Assembly (NCBI GenBank): GCA_011009095.1
Contig: VTPC01091024.1
Span: 44,415-108,414 of the forward strand
Reading direction: 5' to 3'
Length of the DNA stretch: 64,000 bases
Source of the DNA: Ignelater luminosus
Taxonomy: Eukaryota > Arthropoda > Insecta > Coleoptera > Elateridae
Part shown: positions 59,909-64,000 of the stretch, in pieces
Position numbering within the stretch: position 1 is the stretch's first letter
Layout of the letters: each line of letters begins with the position of its first letter
The notes under the pieces: model-generated
What the model was told of the DNA's origin: nothing
Seen by the model: the letters and a program-made list of their open reading frames with translations, nothing else
Database searches by the model: none
Made by a program: the position numbers and the translations under genes

Positions 59909-61174
59909 AGGACTGGACACCAAAATTCTGCACGTTTGCTTGTAAATTATACGGCTAAACAATTAAGGTGAGAATAAAATTTGGTATTATAAGTGTGCTG
60001 TGATTCATTTTGTTTATCACTGCAAGTATTGCCCAACGATTGGCAACGTAAGTGTCAGTCATGGGTTCGAACAGAGAAGACGTGTGTACAGATATTTTGC
60101 GAATATATTTGGAAAACGATCTTTTGTCATATTCCTCAATCGCACAACAGGCTAACTGCACAAGATTGGACAGTTAAACGCTCTATAGAAAAGATACGAG
60201 AAGGTTTTTCGGTGAAAGACAAACCGCGGAAGGTCCAAGTGATGTAAAGTTGGAAAAGAAGAGAGTCAAGTACATGGAGAGGCACAGAACGGTATCGTGG
60301 CTAGAAAGTTTGGTGTAAGTCATTCTTTCAAAAATAAAATTAAGAAAAGGAATAATATAAAGACATTTAAGAAACAAAAATGTGCAAAGCGGTCGGAGAA
60401 ACAACACCAACAAGCGATACGAAGAGCACGAAAATTATACAAAAAGATGTGTGCCAAAGATGCCTGTATTGTGATGGACGATGAATTGTACTTTCAGCAC
60501 ACTTCCTGGGCCGCAATATTACAGCGCGAAAAATAAAAAGGATGTTCCTGAAGATGAGAGGCATATATTTATAGAAAAATTTGGTAAGAAAGCCTTAGTT
60601 TGGCAAGCGATATGTCAATGTGGACGAAAGAGCAGTCCTTTTTTCACAAAAGGAACAATGAATACCACTGTTTACCTCGAAAAGTGCCTGAAAAATCGAT
60701 TGTTGCCATTCATACGAAGTCACAGAACAAACACTATTTTCTGGCCAGATTTGGCGACATCACATTATACCAAGGCAACCTTAAACTGGATGAAAGCAGA
60801 GAACATCAACTTTGTCGAAAAATCAATGAATCCTCCCAATGTTTCCCAACTCAGACTCATCGAACGGTATTGGGCTCTTGTTTAGGCTATTTTGCAAAAA
60901 GGGAGGAGAGCTGCAATGACACTAAAGAATTTCCGTCGTTTATGGACGTCGGCGAGCGAAAAGATGCCGAATCACGTTGTGCAAAACCTAATGTTTCCCA
61001 TACAACAAAAGCTGCGAGAATTCAGTCCTCAACCTCTCAGTCAAACAAAGTAATGTCTTATTGTAAATTTCTAGATCAGTTACTGTAACAAATAAAAATA
61101 AAGTGTAAGGAACTTGTTTTTTATTCTTAATCAGTTGCATTTGAACACCGTGCAGAACTTTCGTGTCCAGTCCT
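59909..61174 (+). mobile_element. Tc1/mariner DD37E element nested in the THAP-carrying element
   Basis: A 1266-bp element flanked by TA (59907-59908 and 61175-61176). The inverted ends share aggactggacac and ttctgcacg over about 27 bases with two substitutions. It is complete from end to end and its transposase is degraded by frameshifts. It entered the older THAP-carrying element between its FP/W motifs and its final C-x2-H. Confidence 0.92.
60061..61053 (+). pseudogene. DD37E-type transposase, frameshifted
   Basis: The best start is ATG 60061, giving NREDVCTDILRIYLENDLLS and SIAQQANCTRL (first helix-turn-helix) until a stop at 60169-60171; a second frame continues with VKRSIEKIREGFSVKDKPR. 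ARKFGVSHSF (60300-60329) is a second DNA-binding helix in a third frame. The first catalytic Asp is in IVMDDELYF (60472-60495), and the frame then shifts. The main C-terminal frame (60484-61053) has LVWQAICQCGRKS, TIFWPDLATSHYTK and PPNVSQLRLIERYWALV. Between the second Asp (WPD) and the Glu (LIE) are 37 residues, the DD37E signature of the ITmD37E family. A TAG at 60883-60885 interrupts the helix after the Glu, and the tail reads on to 61053. Inactive. Confidence 0.87.
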
Positions 61175-61760
61175 TACATAGTGCCAAGTTTTGTTTAAAG
61201 CATTTTCAGCACTTAACAATTGTTTCTTAAAAGGGATTTTTGTTTTTAAACCGAGATTATATGTCTAGCCTACTGCAGTAGGAACATTAGTTTCGAAAAT
61301 TGTAGGCTCTCGGTAATAGAACGAAAGTTCTCATTCGATAAAAGGCAATCTTTCCTCGTTAATAATTTAGAAAAACATCTAGTAATTAAGTATAATTGTA
61401 CAACAGACAAACAATCAATCATTTCATAAAAATTGCCGTAATTATGCATTCATTGATATTTTGTAATTTGTATTTTATTTTAACATTAAATATTTAATTG
61501 TATTTTAGTATTCCGATTATTCCTGTGTATCTTTTTTATTGTACTTTTGTTTAAAGATTTTGTAGCATAAATAAATTATCAACGCTAAACAAAAGTTTTC
61601 AGTTTATATTTGCATTCAACATTTGCATATTTAGTTGCATATTTTGAACAATTTAGTGCATATTTTTAAAAATCCAGCGCATATTTTATCAATTTTCCGT
61701 GCATATATGCGCATATTTTAGTATTTTACAGGGCAGATAAATCCGTGCCTTGATCGTAAG

Positions 61761-64000
61761 ATTTGCACGGGCTAAAACGTTTTCCAGGCATTTGAATACA
61801 TTGAAATTATACTGCACACGCCAGAGCGACGATGACGCCGATCCCAGTTATAACAGTGCTATCGTAATCTCAAAAAACATCCATAGGTTGATAACACGAA
61901 ACATCAATATCCTCTAAGTGTTTACTAGCATTGTCTATAATAGATTTGGTCACAAATTAAATATAATATTCTGAGCTCATACGAAACAATTTTGAATTTC
62001 ATGTGCAGTTTCAAGGCTAATAATAGTGCTGTCAAATACAGGAACGAATATTAAACTCATGAGATAATATTTTTCAGAAGCGAATAACGCTAAAATTAGG
62101 ATAAATCCATGTAAATCAGATGTCTACATGTACAGTAGCGTCTGCACATATTTCTGATGTCATGCCTCCTGGCTTGAGAAAAACAAAGTTGAGACAAGCT
62201 TTTGGGAGTGACCAGTGTTTTCTCTTCCAGCTATAAGACTCAACATCGAGAAGCTGCATATCTTGTAGATGTCCTTGTTTCCAGATGGTTGATTAATAGT
62301 GAACTCGCTTGATAAATTGTTGCAGACTATGGTAGAAGATAGTTTGTCTGTCTTATTAATGTTGTCCTAATACCTCATACAACTTTGTAATGAAGAACTC
62401 GTCTGAATCTACTGTATCAGTGGAGAATGAAACACTAGTTAGAGGTAATAGCAGCTGTGCATGTTTTCTGTAAAGTTGGCAGCATACAAAGTACGTAAGA
62501 TCTCGCCTAGCTGCTACAAATATTTTGAGCTCTAACGTATTTCTATGCAGCACAATATCCACAAGTATCTTGAGCCTGCAGAAATAATGGGCTAGAAGCA
62601 AGGAGACATCAGTATTGTGTCCAGATATCACGTTACAGTCACCAGTGCTGTCAGCTGTCAGCCCCTTCCAAGTTCGAGATCTATTCCCCAACGAAGTCGA
62701 AATGTCCTATCGTTTTTTGAAGATAATCAGCCAAACAACTACAAGAATTCCAAAAGATTTGGGCAATACCTTAGTGCTGAGAAAATGGTCAGAAACCAAA
62801 TCAATCCGTTGAAAATCTCATCCTGCTGCCTGTGTAATACATGGCAGGAATATCTCAGCGTAGTTCCTGGCCTTTGCTAGTTTAACTATGGGCATTGGCC
62901 AATGAAGTGAGAACCTTCACATTTGTTTGCCAAGATTGATGGATAATCTGTGTTTAGATATAATGGCGCTGAACAGTTGCGGCTAATTTAGTAGTTTTGA
63001 TGGACCAACGTTGAGACCTATCACGAAGATATCGACTAACTTCTGAAGTATTTAATATTAGTATAGTAGTTTCGACGCAGAATTTGAGTTCTCTAAAGTT
63101 GAAGCGAAAAGTGCGTCTGATTATTCTTACGTCACGTCGGATTTTAAAGTAATAGTTATTCATAATAGCCCAAACGCATCAGCTTTCATTTCATACATAT
63201 GGCACATCACCTGCCTTGAATCAGCGATTTTGTATTACAATAAGTAAGGCATGCATCTGTTGGGAGGATTCGTAAAACTTATTTTCTTTGTATAAATTTG
63301 TAATAATATATGATTGAATTATAATAAGAAATTGAAAATATGAAGCTTCCTTTTTAGACTAACATGAATTTGCAATCGCGATGCATCATTGTTAGTTAAT
63401 ATGAAAGAATGTAAAAAATAAATTACAAGAATAGCAGCAAATCATTATGTGAAATTAGAATTTTTTGTAAATAATGTCTTGTATATGATGCTTTAATATC
63501 TGATAAATTATATTCAAAATTATCAATTAGTGCAAGAAATGATATAACCAACTGTTTCCTTTCCTACAAGTTAAACTTTCAAACATTCTACTTTATGCAC
63601 TTAAGAGAAACGAGAAGGTACAGACTGCAGGAGGTAATTTTCAGCAACTTCTTTAATTACTATAATAACTTTCAAACTTCTACGTAACGACTCTTTAATT
63701 AATATTGTTAATAAATTGTAATAATAATCTGTATCTTAAATTTGACTGCCGTTTTTATCTCTACCATCGCTATTTTCAATGAACGTAACTCGCTAATATT
63801 TCCGAAATAGATATAAATTAAAATGGCCCTAATAAAACATGTGTAGGTTATTACATCCAATGGCGTGATCTTATCTAAAACTCTTTAATAATATGCATTT
63901 TAGGTACTTATGAGTCATTTAAAAGCAAATATACCTGTTACACCTTGTAATTAATTAAAATCTTAACATTAGTTAATCACAATTTTGTAAACGGTTCTTA
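61761..64000. other. No firm gene
   Basis: AT-rich to the window end. A 111-codon minus-strand ORF at 62356-62691 contains SGHNTDVSLLLAHYF and a later LPLTSVSFSTDTVDSDEF. This faintly recalls a family of multi-copy invertebrate ORFs with 'TDTDVLLLL' and 'GCDTVS' motifs, but the key residues are altered and I would not assign it. 62954-63163 is another short minus-strand ORF. Confidence 0.35.

Larger units (their letters stand above)
59722..61206 (+). pseudogene. THAP-type zinc-finger remnant, split by an insertion
   Basis: The reading from 59722 gives KVPACSVYRCRNSSKNK, with two Cys spaced C-x4-C, then FVHKFPNRN. After a frameshift, KRFAMWLEYCK follows at about 59830-59862. Beyond the inserted element, KFCLKHFQ at 61186-61209 supplies a C-x2-H-F. 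In this order, C-x(2-4)-C, F-x-x-FP, W and C-x2-H-F are the landmarks of the C2CH THAP DNA-binding domain. The spacing from second to third zinc ligand is about 57 codons when the insertion is removed, slightly long, which the frameshifts can explain. A stop (59779-59781) also interrupts the first part. It is degraded and split, hence not functional. Confidence 0.6.
59036..61752 (+). mobile_element. THAP-carrying element with 8-bp duplication (P-like candidate)
   Basis: The inverted ends read caaggcacggatt, followed outside by 8-bp flanks differing at one base (atcataag at 59028-59035, atcgtaag at 61753-61760). Both subterminal regions carry clusters of gcatattt (59148-59210 and 61620-61735). 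An 8-bp duplication fits P and hAT superfamilies; the THAP-like coding remnant favours a P-like origin. Without the nested DD37E element it is about 1.45 kb and lacks a catalytic domain, so it is an internally deleted copy. Confidence 0.75.

Noticed and set aside
62356..62691. ORF with NTDVSLLLAHYF as a member of a multi-copy 'TDTDVLLLL' family
   Set aside because: Key residues of that family are changed or absent and the upstream half does not line up in frame.

Overview
The window reads as non-genic DNA from an AT-rich metazoan nuclear genome, most likely an insect or other arthropod. This rests on the DNA itself: long AT-rich stretches, no operon-like packing, no convincing long host coding sequence, and many decayed class II transposons (mariner, Tc1-like DD37E, pogo/Tigger-like, P/THAP-like, hAT-like and piggyBac-like pieces), plus a broken non-LTR retrotransposon and a probable solo LTR. 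I cannot name the species. No rRNA, tRNA, CRISPR array or bacterial gene was found.

Layout. 1-268: edge of a mariner-like element (minus strand). 2772-2884: a 113-bp MITE. 5145-5585: a pogo/Tigger deletion derivative that keeps only the transposase tail. 8571-8819: an unrecognised 82-codon ORF. 8971-10263: a near-complete mariner whose transposase has a single in-frame stop. 15180-17185: three nested elements; a hAT-like element holds a pogo-like element, which holds a third element with arms of about 220 bp and a decayed ORF of an unidentified family. 17974-18420: probable solo LTR with perfect heat-shock elements. 20117-21128: a foldback element with nearly 400-bp arms. 29963-31136: Tc1-like element lacking its catalytic centre. 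34945-36378: non-LTR retrotransposon with RT cut short before the YADD box but with its 3' end kept. 37707-39631: degraded pogo/Tigger element. 44377-44659: piggyBac-like remnant. 45740-46284: a mariner C-terminal fragment next to a P-element-like fragment. 51410-52517: an internally deleted mariner. 59036-61752: an element with 8-bp target duplications and a THAP-like zinc-finger remnant, split by a complete DD37E Tc1-like element.

The elements do not form a pathway. They record repeated insertion, internal deletion and nesting. Several transposases lost the catalytic core but kept both terminal repeats, the usual form of a non-autonomous copy. The most unusual objects are the triple nest with its unidentified ORF, the THAP domain split by a DD37E element, the foldback element and the HSE-bearing LTR. 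The stretches between hold scattered short ORFs that I mostly regard as chance.
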